From Tetradesmus obliquus (Eukaryota > Chlorophyta > Chlorophyceae > Sphaeropleales > Scenedesmaceae): DNA of 64,000 bases. A program made the translations under genes and the position numbers. The notes beneath the pieces were generated by a model that saw only the letters and a list, made by a program, of their open reading frames with translations, had not been told where the DNA came from and did no database searches. This document shows, piece after piece, positions 25,601 through 36,058 of this stretch (within the stretch, counting starts at the first letter, position 1; the number at the start of each line of letters is the position of its first letter). The stretch is taken from contig CP126191.1 of the NCBI GenBank assembly GCA_030272155.1, positions 5,354,501 through 5,418,500 of the forward strand. Direction: 5' to 3'.

Positions 25601-26365
25601 CCTGCAAGGTGATGCATGATCTGCACCTCCCGCTGCACATCTGCGATGTCCTCGGGCGTGACCAGCTTGCGCTTGGAGATGGACTTGCAGGCCAGCACCT
25701 CGCCTGTCTTCTTGTCTGTCACGAGCCGCGTGGTGCCGAACTGGCCCTTGCCCAGCGTGCGGCCAAAGTCGTAGCTGCAGCATGTTTGCAGGAACGATGC
25801 GGGCAAGAGCTGACACTGAGAACCAAGGTTGTGAGAGCTTGTGGGTTGATGTAAGGCTGGCCTGCCCAGAGATGCAGGATAAGCAGCAAAACTACAAGCT
25901 GCGCGGTAAGCATGTGCCTAATATGCCTGCAGGATCAGCAGCTGCTGGGCTCAGCATGCACATGGACGCTGGCAGATGCATGCCAGCAGGAGTAGCAGCT
26001 CCTCAGCTCAACATGTACACAGCAGCGCAACAAGGTGTCAACAGACATCATCCTTGGCTCACATGCTCTTGACTTCAGGTGTGTCCTTGCCAAGCACGCT
26101 GTTGGTTGACGACGTTGGCCTGCCTGCATGGTCAGTCTGCATGCAGCAGCAGCACCAGCAGCATCTCAAGAGAGCAGCAGCAAGCGTACAAGCAGAAGGC
26201 AAGCAGCGTAGGGACGTACGTGAAGCATGTCGAGAGGCAAACTATTGTTCATATTCCCTAATCACGCACCTGCGGCTTGGCTGCAGCGCTTTTCTTTCCC
26301 TCCTTCACTGCTCCCGGGGCTGGTGCTGCGCTGCTGTTGCTGTTTGAAGACAGGCACCCTCCCAT
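22074..26365 (-). CDS. CDPK: Calcium-dependent protein kinase (CDPK)
   Basis: Ser/Thr kinase fused to a calmodulin-like domain. Eleven exons: 26365-26270, 26136-26063, 25774-25441, 25131-24949, 24567-24385, 24157-24010, 23696-23588, 23252-23149, 22934-22843, 22578-22393, 22163-22074; 1599 nt, 532 aa. N-terminus MGGC predicts myristoylation of Gly2 and palmitoylation of Cys4, hence membrane attachment. Kinase: Gly loop GKGQFG 65-70, Lys87, HRDLKPEN from 180, DFG 203-205, APE 227-229. Autoinhibitory junction [17 protein letters not shown] from 340. Four intact EF hands: 372-383, 408-419, 444-455, 481-492. The 74-nt second exon ([11 protein letters not shown]) is assigned from phase and family similarity. 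The last exon ([18 protein letters not shown]) assumes the GTGCGG donor at 22392; without it the protein ends 11 residues after that point, at 22363. Confidence 0.95.
22603..22640 (-). repeat. (CTG)n (sense) upstream of a CDPK acceptor
   Basis: About 12 units; in sense direction the run ends about 24 nt before the 3' splice site of the exon starting at 22578, which encodes EF hand 3. Confidence 0.95.
23256..23280 (-). repeat. (CTG)n (sense) abutting a CDPK acceptor
   Basis: About 8 units running directly into the CAG in front of the exon starting at 23252, which completes EF hand 1. Confidence 0.9.
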
Positions 26366-27289
26366 CTTGACGAGTTTTTGTTTCCTAACAAATGTGTCAA
26401 GATATCAGCTTGTGATCCTGTAAGCTGAGGAAACAGGCACCAAAACAGTTGGAATGGCACTCCGGTAATCAGACAGACCGACAGACAGCAGCTGGGTGAT
26501 CCACCGCTACTTTGCGTGGTGCACAGCAACAGCAGCAGCCCGTCGGCAAGTGGGCCGAGGACTCGCATGTTATCTGGGTGCGAAGAGGAAGGTCAGTGGT
26601 GCTGGGACACACGGTGTTGTGCCCTGCTATTCAACTAAAGCATACATTATGATCTTTTCACGTTACGTTGTTTGCACGACTGGGGCAAAGCCTCCAAGAT
26701 CGCACACCAGGCAACGAGCTGGCGCGCTCCTGGCCAGCAGGACCTGTCAGGATCTGACATTCTCTCTCTGGATCCTTTCCAAACGCTAGACAAGTGTTGA
26801 GCCTGGTGTTACTGTCACAATTCTTACCAGTCTCAGTTGACGATGTCAGCACAGCAGCGTATTGCTGCATTCATTGCAGCATGTTGATGAGAAACAGCCT
26901 AGCGTCAGGCTGCATAAACCAGCCTCCTTTCCTTCTATCAGCAAAGCCATCCACGCTACCGTCATGAAAGCGATTACATATCTTATCAATGTTGACCCGG
27001 CCATTCTCTTGACCTCACACCCCTACTGCCACATTTCTCAGTGGCTGCTTCACCTTGTCGCCACCACTGGCAGCAGGTGGTAACAGATGGCCTTACCAAC
27101 ACATGTAGCACGTCTGGCCACACATACTGCCCACACCCCTCTATCTTTCATACATCTGCATGGTAGTATCCTGTTCTAGCACATCCCGCTGTTGACAAAT
27201 AACCTTGAGTTATACACATTCATGACGCAACTCCTCGGGCCTCGGTGGGTGTACATTCGTTCATCTTATCCCCTCCCTGCCAGCGCTGC
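26366..27289. other. Intergenic: CDPK 5' flank and 3' UTR of the PsbS-like gene
   Basis: No coding exon recognised. A minus-strand TGTAA for the gene ending at 27290 is present. Confidence 0.5.
26974..26978 (-). terminator. Probable poly(A) signal TGTAA of the PsbS-like gene
   Basis: TTACA on the plus strand, about 310 bp past the stop at 27290. Confidence 0.5.
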
Positions 27290-29754
27290 TCAGTACACAT
27301 CATCACCGCCCCTCAGCTGCCCCGGCCGCCGCTTGACGTAGGCCAGCACGCCAAACACAATCGGCGTCACCACCATCGCCAGGTTGGCCAGCTGGAAGTA
27401 GCTGGGCGACACGGGCAGGTGCAGCCACCACGCAATCTGCGACAGCGCGCCCCTGCCCTTCACCGCTGGCTCCATCAGGCACGTGCCCAGGAAGCCCTGC
27501 ACAGCACACATGAGCGCTACCGGTCAGAGGTTGTGCAGGGAGCAGCCTGCTCACGGCACACATTTTGGTCCTCGTGCTGCTTACTTTTGCAGAGCATGCT
27601 GATAGCCTGCTTGACTGAAAGCCGCTTCGTGCACGATGCCAGCAGCTGCTGGTAGCAAATTCAATGGACACCCTTTCAGCTGCAAACTGCTGCAAAGCAA
27701 TGTACCATCTACTTCAAGCGTATTTTCAGCAGAGCAGCAAGTGTATGCAACGCGCATAATCTTGTGCGCAAGTGTTGCCCTCACCAGCATCGCGATGCGG
27801 CCCGCAAACAGCTCATTGGCCTTGGTGAAGCCCCACTCGCTGTAGCCAAATGCGCCCTTAGGGTCGCTGATGGGGTTGACATACTTGCGGGGTGGGCCGA
27901 CAGGCCGGCGCAGCATGTCCTGTAGAGGGACGGCAGGCAGTGCAACAGCAGGTTGACATGCCACATAGACAGGTCACAGTCGCGCTTACAGATGGTGAGC
28001 AGTGTGCTCTGCTGGGCAAGAGCTGAAGGCCTGTTTCACCCTTTCCGTGACAAGCAGTTGAGCACCCACATCCAGGTACTACCAGTCTGCTAGAGCAGCC
28101 ACTGCCTGCCTGTCCTGCACGTGCCTGGTGACGACAGGACCAACAGATGTAGAGCTCAAGGCGTGTACTTGGACACACATCAAGACCTACATCAATCTGT
28201 TCTTTCACCACCTATACAGCAGGTCCATTTTTCTGAGTTTTAGCACAATCTGCAGGCACTTTGCACCACAAGTGCCTCACGTTGCGGTTCTGTGAGCTCC
28301 AGGTGGGTGTGATGGGCAGCAGGCCCCACGCGCCATGCAGGATGAAGGCGGCAATCACGCCCTGCACCACCACAGGGGGCAGGCCTGACAGAATGGAAAG
28401 CTGGCTCAGCGGGCCTGGGCCCATCAGCATGGACTGCAGCACAGGACAACAGCCACCAGCAACAGCAGCAGCAGCAGCAAGAGCAACAGCGCTTGATCAG
28501 TACCCGCTACAGCACATATCAGAACAGCAAAACCACCTGTACAACTACGCGACAGCAGCATCCATCTGATACCTGCCAAGACGGGTCCCTACCAACATCT
28601 GTTCGAAAGCAGGGGCTATGATGCTGCATTTGATCGGCCATGCGCCATGCAGGTGGTGCGCGTACACACCGATTCCCATTTGCCTTACATGCTAAGAACT
28701 CTGCAAACTCTCCGTTAACAGCTGAATTGCTGCACTGCCAGCAGTGGTTACCTCCCAAAGCATGCTCACCTCCCACATGCAGCTGGCATAGAAGCCAGCC
28801 ATGGCAGCCCTGCCCACAAACACCTCGCGCCGCCGGCTGAACACAGGCACTGACAGGGAGGCCTCAAAGGCCTCAGGGCCACCCAGCCAGCCCTTGCCTT
28901 GTGTTGGGGTGGGCACAGCCACTGGTGCATCAGGTGTGGCGCTGCTGCTGCTGGCGCTGCCATTGGCCACAGCATCGACGTCAATCTGCGAGGTAGCAAT
29001 AGCAGCAGCACAATGCATGTATGAGGTCACAGCATCCCTAAACGGAACAAGCACCAACAGGAAACCACATTAGCAGCTGTATTTTGTCATTGCACCTGGC
29101 ATTTTGGATCAATGCTGTATATCTGGTGTCACACCAAGGCAGCAACATAGCAGTACCCCAGTGACGCAGGTGCTGCACTAGCAGGCAACTCCTGGCTGGT
29201 GACTTTACACCATTAGACAGCATAAAATGCGCTCTGCATCCCAACTCGATATGTATCCCTCTCTCACCTCGTCACTGAGCTTGTGCTTGTGGCGCTGCAG
29301 AATCTGCATAGGAGACACATGAATGGTGGTCGGGAGTGGGTGCAAGGGCAGGGCACACCTGGAGAATTTTCTTCTGTTTGCTGTCCTGACATTTCGTAAA
29401 AATGCAGATGATTATCTCCCTAGAAAAAAATAATGGGGCAAGGAGCGGGACGACTCCAGGACCCGTATGTCTGCAGCTGTGAAAGCCTCTGCTTGTTCGT
29501 GTAAACCTGAAGTGCCGTTGCTGCACAAAATGACAGTGAGGTGTCTTGGCCACCCACTTGGTCACAATACAGCTGCCGTGCTGCTCAGCCCTCACCTTGT
29601 CTACTGTCTTGCGAGCTTGCTTTTCGATAGATGCGTCTCTCTTCTCATCGCCCTTGAATGCCACTACCACAGCGCGGCGGGCAGTGCTGACCTTTGCCTT
29701 CCTTGCTGCTGCACCACGCCCGCAGGCACTGCCGTTGATGCGTGCGGTAAGCAT
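27290..29754 (-). CDS. PsbS-like protein of the LHC superfamily, chloroplast
   Basis: Six exons, all phase 0: 29754-29596, 29303-29268, 28985-28770, 28433-28281, 27919-27785, 27496-27290; 906 nt, 301 aa. The first 30 residues (Ala/Arg/Lys/Ser-rich, no acids before GDEKRD) look like a chloroplast transit peptide. Two LHC-type repeats follow. Helix 1 has REVFVGRAAMAGF and helix 3 NELFAGRIAML, the generic LHC ExxxGR signature spaced as in PsbS. Each is followed by GPGPLSQ or GRGALSQ and a second hydrophobic segment (VVVQGVIAAFILHGAWGLL; FQLANLAMVVTPIVFGVLAYV), giving four predicted membrane spans. PsbS triggers energy-dependent quenching in thylakoids. The loops where PsbS carries its pH-sensing glutamates read ILSGLPP and HLPVSP here, so a canonical PsbS role is doubtful. 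It could be another LHC-like family. Confidence 0.8.
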
Positions 29755-30316
29755 AAGTGTGGCTGTGTCGAATCCTGTACAGGTATATACGGCGAAGGCG
29801 TGACGAGATGCCGCAAGAAGACTTGAACCAGGCTGCTTGTCGGGAGCAGTGTGCTGTGTGCGTGCACGGTTGCAGGTGTGTCTTACGATCTACGAAAACA
29901 CTAAAGGAAGCAATGGGGTTGGCTGCTATAAGTGACCAAGTGATCTGGCACTGAGTCGTTCTGACATCACCGTGACCGTGACCGCTCAAAAAACCCTGGT
30001 TGGCAGTAATGGCGATCAGGCGCTTGAGACGCCTAAATCTGCAAGCAAAGCTATTGTAACCTTTTTTGCCTTCATGTGGTTGTCCAACGGTCCATCAACA
30101 CGGTGCGCTCACACCAGCTGCATCAACAAGTCGCTGGGCGCAGATGCAACGCGATGAAGTGGGATAAGCCACAGCAGTCATGCGCTTAATTAACATGGAA
30201 TGGGTTGAATGGTTGCAAATGGTATTGTTGCATGCAAGTGACAGAGGTGGATTCCCACTCCTCAACCTCATGGCAGACACCAGGCCAGACAGAGCAAGCA
30301 CTGTGGCCTGCCAGGC

Positions 30317-30321
30317 TTACA
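30317..30321 (-). terminator. Probable poly(A) signal TGTAA of the JmjC gene
   Basis: TTACA on the plus strand, about 270 bp past the stop at 30594. Confidence 0.5.
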
Positions 30322-30420
30322 TCCACACTTTTGTGCTGCGGCACACAACAGCTGAAGTGCAACAGCATGAACAGTATTCACACGCTAGAGGCTTTGGCTG
30401 GTTTCCAAGACACCAAACAC

Positions 30421-30463
30421 CAGCAACAGTGTTCTAAACACAGAGTTCAGAACACTGTTGCTG
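30421..30463. repeat. Perfect 15-bp inverted repeat (hairpin)
   Basis: Arm 30421-30435 (CAGCAACAGTGTTCT) is the exact reverse complement of 30449-30463; the loop is 13 nt. In the JmjC transcript it would form a stem between the stop codon and the poly(A) signal. Confidence 0.9.
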
Positions 30464-30593
30464 TTCTGCGTGGCACAATACCTGAACAGGTATACCATGA
30501 TACGTATTGAACACACAGCAGCTGAGCAATGCAACCGGCAAAGGCTACACAGTCCTGTGAGACGCATGCTGTCGACCTGCAGTCAGGCAGCCA

Positions 30594-31911
30594 TCACCGC
30601 GGCCCCAGCTTGCGCTTGACCAGCTTCACAGTCGCAAAGTGGTGGTGCCGCCTGCCGAACAGCCTCGGCAAGGCCAGCACCTGCCCCGCACCCCTCTTTG
30701 CTGCTGCTGCTGCCAGCCGCTGCTGGCGCTGCGCCATGAACTCCTGCAGCAGCCTGTCTGCTGCCTCGGGGTTGTCGCTGAAGTAATCCTCTATGGCTGC
30801 AATGCCTGCGCGCACTTCCTCACTAAGTGAATTGAGCCCTTCATCGTCATCATCACCTGCTGCTGCTGCGGCTGCATTTCGGTTTGCAGCCTTGGCATCC
30901 TCATCGTCATCTGAAGTGTCAGCAGGTGCATTTGCACCTGCACCAGCAGCTGCATGCCGCAGCGTGCATTCATCTGCATGCTGCGTGGCTTGCTGCGCTT
31001 TGCTGACCTTCTGCTGCTGCTGCTGCTGCTGTCGCTGCTGCTTGCCGGCCTTGCCTGAAGCTGCTGAGCCGCTTGCTGCTGCTGGTGCCGATGCGTCCCT
31101 GCTGCTGCAGGGAGAGTCTGACTCGCTGCCTGTGTCAGGTTCCAAGCAGCCAATGGTGCCACAGCACGGCCTGTGACAGGACACCAGGCAGGACAGCGCT
31201 GTTGAACACGACGGCATGTGCACATGTACAGGCACATCGCCCATGCATGGCATTCAATGGCATTACCTAGGAGCGCACAAGATATTGGACTGGGCGGCAA
31301 TCGACGCTGTCCATCTGCAACCTCTGCTGCAGTGCATGACCAGCAATGCATGGCAGCTTGCCACACCCCGGGCTCCACTGCCGAACACACATGCCCATCA
31401 GGCGACAAGACATGCCAACCAACATGCTGCGCACATGCCTGCAAGCAAAAATCTTGCAGTTCAACCTGCACAGGTTGCTGCTGCACTCACCCGTTGCCTG
31501 GTTGGCTGCCGTCAGGCATCCTGCCGGCATCTCCTGTGGCTGTGCCGTCCTTGGTCATGGACATGCGGTACTTGTTGCTGGGGCTGTGCACCTCTTCACG
31601 CCACGCCACATGCCGCTGCCCATCAGGATGCGTCTTCACTCGCAGCTGGTGATGCGGCATACCGCCATCATCCTTGCCTGCTGCATCCGCTGCCGCCCCT
31701 TGCTGCTGCATGTGCTGCTGCTTGTCCTGCCACCAGCGCTGCGTGGCCTGCTGCAGCCAGGGGTGGCGCTGCGCCCAGAGGCTGGGGTAGTAGGCGCTGC
31801 TGTAGGGCTGCTTGAAGCCCGCCTTGCTGCTGTCTAGGTTGTCAGGCGGGTGGTACCAGTAGTTGATGGCCAGGTGCCCACCATCCAGGCCTGCAAACAA
31901 TGCCCAGCACC

Positions 31912-31947
<36 letters not shown>

Positions 31948-34374
31948 AGTGATAAGCCAGAGGCATGAACAACAGGGTGGAACTAGACCTTGAGGTCGCT
32001 GCAGCTGCCTGAGAGGACTCTGCGGAACAGCTGCAGCGTGCGTCTGCGAGAGTGCGCACACAACATAAGCCTTTGCAGCCAAGCAGCAGCTGTGCCCGTG
32101 TGCATTGCAGCATCAAACACTGTGTGTGGTGCTGCTACTGCTCCCAGCTCACCTCCACGTCCGTAGCTGGTCACCTCATGGAACCAGCCCGCAGGCAGGT
32201 ACAGCATCTGCCCAGCCTGCAGCAGCACAGGCAGCACACGCTTAGCAGTACAGTTGGGCACACTATGTCTGCAGCACCCACAACACACGTCCGGCTAATG
32301 GCGAGGGCATATAGCACAGTCTGCGCACAGCTGCACTGTACACACAGCCCTGGTGATTGTTTCGCTTGCAGCCCTGTGCCTGCCACCCCTGCGCGGTGCG
32401 TACCTGCAGCAGCACCTCCTGAGCAGCAGCCACGCCAGGGAAGCAGGGAAACTGCCGCCGCAGCACAGCCTCAGGCAGCGACAGGTCAACTTGGCTGAAG
32501 CTGGGTGGAGCAGGCTCCACAGAGGCAGGGCCTGCTGCGCTGCCTGCTGCGTGAGCTGCCTCTGCATGCTTCTGCCGCTTTTTATCAGGCTGCTGCTGCC
32601 GCTGCTGCTTGCCAGCCAGGCCTTTGCGCTTGCCTGCATGCTGCTGATCACCGCAGTCAGCATCATCACTGGCCTCGTCATCATCGTCATCACTGTACAG
32701 GTCAGCAGGGCCATCGTCATCGCTGTCAACGTAGTCATCAGCCAGGCCTTCCAAGCCCTCCTCAAAGCCCTCAGCGCCCTCCTGCAGCATCAAATCCAGC
32801 TGCGCTTCTAGGGCGTCGTCTGACGCTGCTGCTGCTGCCTCGTCTGCGTTGTGGCGGGCTTGCCAAAGGTGCACGTCATGCTTGTCTGCAAGCAGCAGCA
32901 ATGATGCAACGGCACGGCACGCTTACGTACAGGTAGGAAGGAGCCTTGGTTGTGCATTGGTGCGCAACTGGTGAAAGAAAACTGGAATATATTGAATAGA
33001 GAGACATTGAAGCCCTGCGTTTTTATTGCATTAGCAACTTCCTCGTGCCTGCAGCGCTGCGCAGCCTCACCTGAGCCGTCCGGCAGCACGTCGCCCTGGC
33101 CCTCATACACGATGCGGCCATTGGGGTAGATACGCTGCAGCTTGCCGCGCACGTACATGTCTGGCGCTGCGTCTGGCGGGTACAGCCGGAAGCGTTTGCA
33201 GCCGCGCAGCAGCACGTACAGGTTGTCGTGGAAGTCGTGGTGCAGCCCGGTGGAGGAGCCTGGGGTGCAGCAGCAGCAGCAGCAGCAGCAGCGGGGCTGA
33301 TCAGCAGGGGCAACTCGCAGCGCCACTGAGCACGCCAGAGACAGCACAGATAGCAGCTGGCAAGACAAAGTTTGCAAGCCCTTGTGTGCACGTATCAGCG
33401 GCACAAGCGTCAAGCATTGTAATCAGCAGTCACAGCTGCTGTACAGCAACCTTTATGAGCAGCCTCCACTTCGGCAGCAGCGCTGCTGTGTTGCGCTCAC
33501 CCTCTGGAGCGCAGCCCATCCACATGTTGACTGACTGCGGCACCAGGTGGCCCATCAGCGGCTGCAGCAGCGGGAAGCGTCCCTCCAGCTGCACCAGCGG
33601 CGCGCCGTACAGCAGTAGGTGCCCGTCACGCCCCACGCCCACCTGCACAGCCGCACAGCAGTCACAACAACAACTCAGCACACATCAAGGCCTGTCAGAC
33701 CAGAGCTGCTGGTGACGTGGTGCCAGCAGCTTCAGACAGCATTGCAATGCAGACAGCCGACTGCCTGCAGCTTTGTGCAGTAAGCCTGCTGTTGCTGCCG
33801 TTGTGGTGAAGGCCTGACTGCTGTGTTCAAGCCAGGGGGTGGCCGCACCTCCTGTGTTGACATGTACAGCCCTGTGTTGCCCTGCTGCAGCTCGTGGATG
33901 AGCTGCCTCAGCTGCATAGGCGCCTTCACGCCCTGGCCATAGGAACCCTTGGCACTGCTGCGGCGCTCAACCATCACAGTGGCGTTTCCCTGGCAGCATG
34001 CACCACAGAACAGTGAGTACTGTGAAGGCATAGCCTGCAAACATGTAGGTCACAGCAGGTCTTGTGCTGGCTCCTGCAGTGCCTGAAGATGGACAAGATT
34101 GATGGCCCGACAGCAGGCACTCACCGCTTCCTGTACCAGCCAGTCATCAGTAAACGCTTCCCATGCGCCATCGACACCCCGAATGACCACCTGCAGGAAG
34201 CACGGTATGAACTGGCGCAGCCTGACGTGCTAACAGATGCTGCTTGTTGTGTGTTGTGAGCATGTCGGTGGGTGGAAGGCACTGTAGGCTGCTGTTACTT
34301 ACCGGCTGCCGCTGGGCTATGTGCTTCCACATGTCCCTTGGCCTTGTGGAGCTAAGTTGGATGGATGGCACCAT
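30594..34374 (-). CDS. JmjC (cupin-8) Fe(II)/2-oxoglutarate dioxygenase, JMJD7-like
   Basis: Nine exons: 34374-34303, 34190-34125, 33989-33849, 33642-33501, 33259-33071, 32885-32404, 32216-32153, 31890-31491, 31170-30594; 2133 nt, 710 aa, phases close. N-terminal P-VVIRG and WEAFTDDWL match the entry to cupin-8/JmjC folds. The iron ligands are visible: HHD in TGLHHDFHDNLY (His147, Asp149) and distal His377 in LYLPAGWFHEV; Lys in GCKRFRLYPP is placed to hold 2-oxoglutarate. HLAINYWYHPPD follows, as in JMJD7, a lysyl hydroxylase of GTPases. A long acidic then basic insert (about residues 222-335) separates HxD from the distal His. The C-terminal 200 residues are Ala/Asp/Gln-rich, ending in a conserved-looking basic FGRRHHHFATVKLVKRK. 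Hydroxylase rather than demethylase activity is inference from family. Confidence 0.88.
31913..31946 (-). repeat. (CTG)n (sense) upstream of a JmjC acceptor
   Basis: About 11 units, ending about 22 nt (sense) before the exon starting at 31890. Confidence 0.95.
33268..33292 (-). repeat. (CTG)n (sense) upstream of a JmjC acceptor
   Basis: About 8 units, ending 8 nt (sense) before the exon starting at 33259, which carries the HxD motif. Confidence 0.9.
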
Positions 34375-34903
34375 GGTGCCAGTGGTGCTGCTGCTGCCGT
34401 CGCCACTGGTGCCTTGCCTACTGCATTTTACGTATCACGAACTGCCTGCTAGCAGCAGAACAAACGTACACCCGTACTGCAGCAGAGTAACTGCCTGGAA
34501 AGGTTTGAAGGAACGGGCGATGCTTTGCTTTCTTGGTTCTGCTGTCTACTGCTGTGTCAGCAGATGAAACGGAAGGTAGGAGCGAGAGGACAAAGTAAAT
34601 CGATCTGCAGTTTGAACAGAGGTTTGTCGACAAAGTAGGTGTTCCTGCCTCGAAAGGGAACAAGGGATGAGACCCGTGGGAAGCCGGCTGCAGCACCCTG
34701 CTACAGCGACAGTGACAACTGCCGATACAAAGGCATATCTCTGCAAGACCCGGATACAGTCACATGAAAGTGCTGTCGTACATTTAAGTTCAAAGACACA
34801 GCCCTGGCAAATGTGTGGTGTCTGAGCTGAATCGTCTGGTCAAATCTTCGGACGCATCAGCGACAGACGACGAACCTCGCCATCCACTGAGACAAGGAGC
34901 TTG
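34375..34903. other. Divergent intergenic region, JmjC and coiled-coil gene
   Basis: The 529 bp between two start codons on opposite strands; both promoters should lie here. No motif stands out. Confidence 0.5.
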
Positions 34904-36058
34904 ATGGCAGCTGTTGTTGCAGTACCGGTTGTGAAGGAGGGAAGCAGCTCCCTCATGACCGAAGAAGGTGGGTTTGGTCAACAGCAGCAAGAGCAACTCT
35001 GTGCTCAGTCCATGAGACACTTAGTCATCAGCTACCCACACGGCAGCTGTAGGATTTGTTGTGGCTCATAATGCCCTCCACCTTACCTCTACCACAGTGC
35101 ATGTTGCAAGGGACCAAGGACAAGCAAACTCACACTGAGACACTAGCATTTCATCATCAACGGGGCACCTCTGTCATCCAACATGCGGCAAAATGTTTTT
35201 AAAATGTACCATACAATGTATGTGCCACTACTGATTCATGATGTGTGCTTCTATGCGTTTGCCATGACGCAGACTGGAATCTGGAAGCTGGAGAGATGGT
35301 TGAAGAAGTTATCAAGACACAGAAGCAAGTAGCAGAGTTGCTCAGCAGTCACAGTCAGGCTACATCAGAGCTGGAAGCGATGAAGGAGAGCTGCACCCAG
35401 GAGGTGCGCAGGGTTGAAAACACCAGGCAGCTATCTATCTGTGGGAGTACTTTTCATCCAGTGTGGCTCCAGCATCGCGCCTACAGCACATGTCTCCTTG
35501 CCCCAGCAGGCGCGCCTGCATGCACCAGCACTGTAGCACAGCAGCATGGCAAAGCAGGTACAGCGGCAGTGCCACCATTCTTGCTTTTTCGACAGGCCCA
35601 CAGCTGTTTCCTATCTTACCTTGCGTGTACAGCTGGAGGACCTTCAAGCAGACACCTGGAAGCTGCAGCTGTATGCTGAGCTGGAGCGCATGCGCGGCCA
35701 CTTGGAGCTGCTGGCACCACTAGCTTCAGACAGCAGCGACAGCACAGCGGCTGCCAGCGCCACCGCAGCAACAACAGCACAGGGCGACGCACCAGCAGAC
35801 AGCACTGGAGCAGACGCCCCTTCCTATGCTCTGGCTGGCGCAGCAGGCGGTGGCAGCGGCGGCTTTGAGCACGGCGAGCTGGAGCTGCTGGAGCTGGATG
35901 AGGAGATTGCCAGCATCAGCGCCCAGCTGGAGCAGGCGCGGCAGGAGATGGCCAGCATGATGAAGGCCAAGCAGGACCTGGAGCGGGAGGTGGGCTGCGT
36001 CAGCGAGCAGATGAGCGCTGAAGCAGGCGGCAGCGAGCTTGCAAGCTCCGATGAGTAA
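34904..36058 (+). CDS. Small coiled-coil protein, unknown function
   Basis: Three exons, 34904-34967, 35273-35403 and 35633-36058; 621 nt, 206 aa. The short first exon (starts MAAVVAVPVVKEG) is assigned because its GTGGGT donor leaves phase 1, which the acceptor at 35272 completes as Asp. The protein is highly charged: residues about 25-80 (MVEEVIKTQKQVAELLSS, LEDLQADTWKLQLYAEL) and about 140-185 (LDEEIASISAQLEQARQEMA) have heptad-like spacing, separated by an Ala/Ser/Thr linker. No enzyme motif, signal or membrane segment. Short coiled-coil proteins of this form occur among kinetochore, BLOC and cytoskeletal subunits; nothing here decides. The gene is head to head with JmjC. A TGTAA lies about 330 bp past the stop. 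Confidence 0.75.

Larger units (their letters stand above)
29755..30593. other. Intergenic: PsbS-like 5' flank and JmjC 3' UTR
   Basis: No coding exon. Contains a perfect 15-bp inverted repeat and a minus-strand TGTAA, both placed to belong to the 3' UTR of the JmjC gene. Confidence 0.5.
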
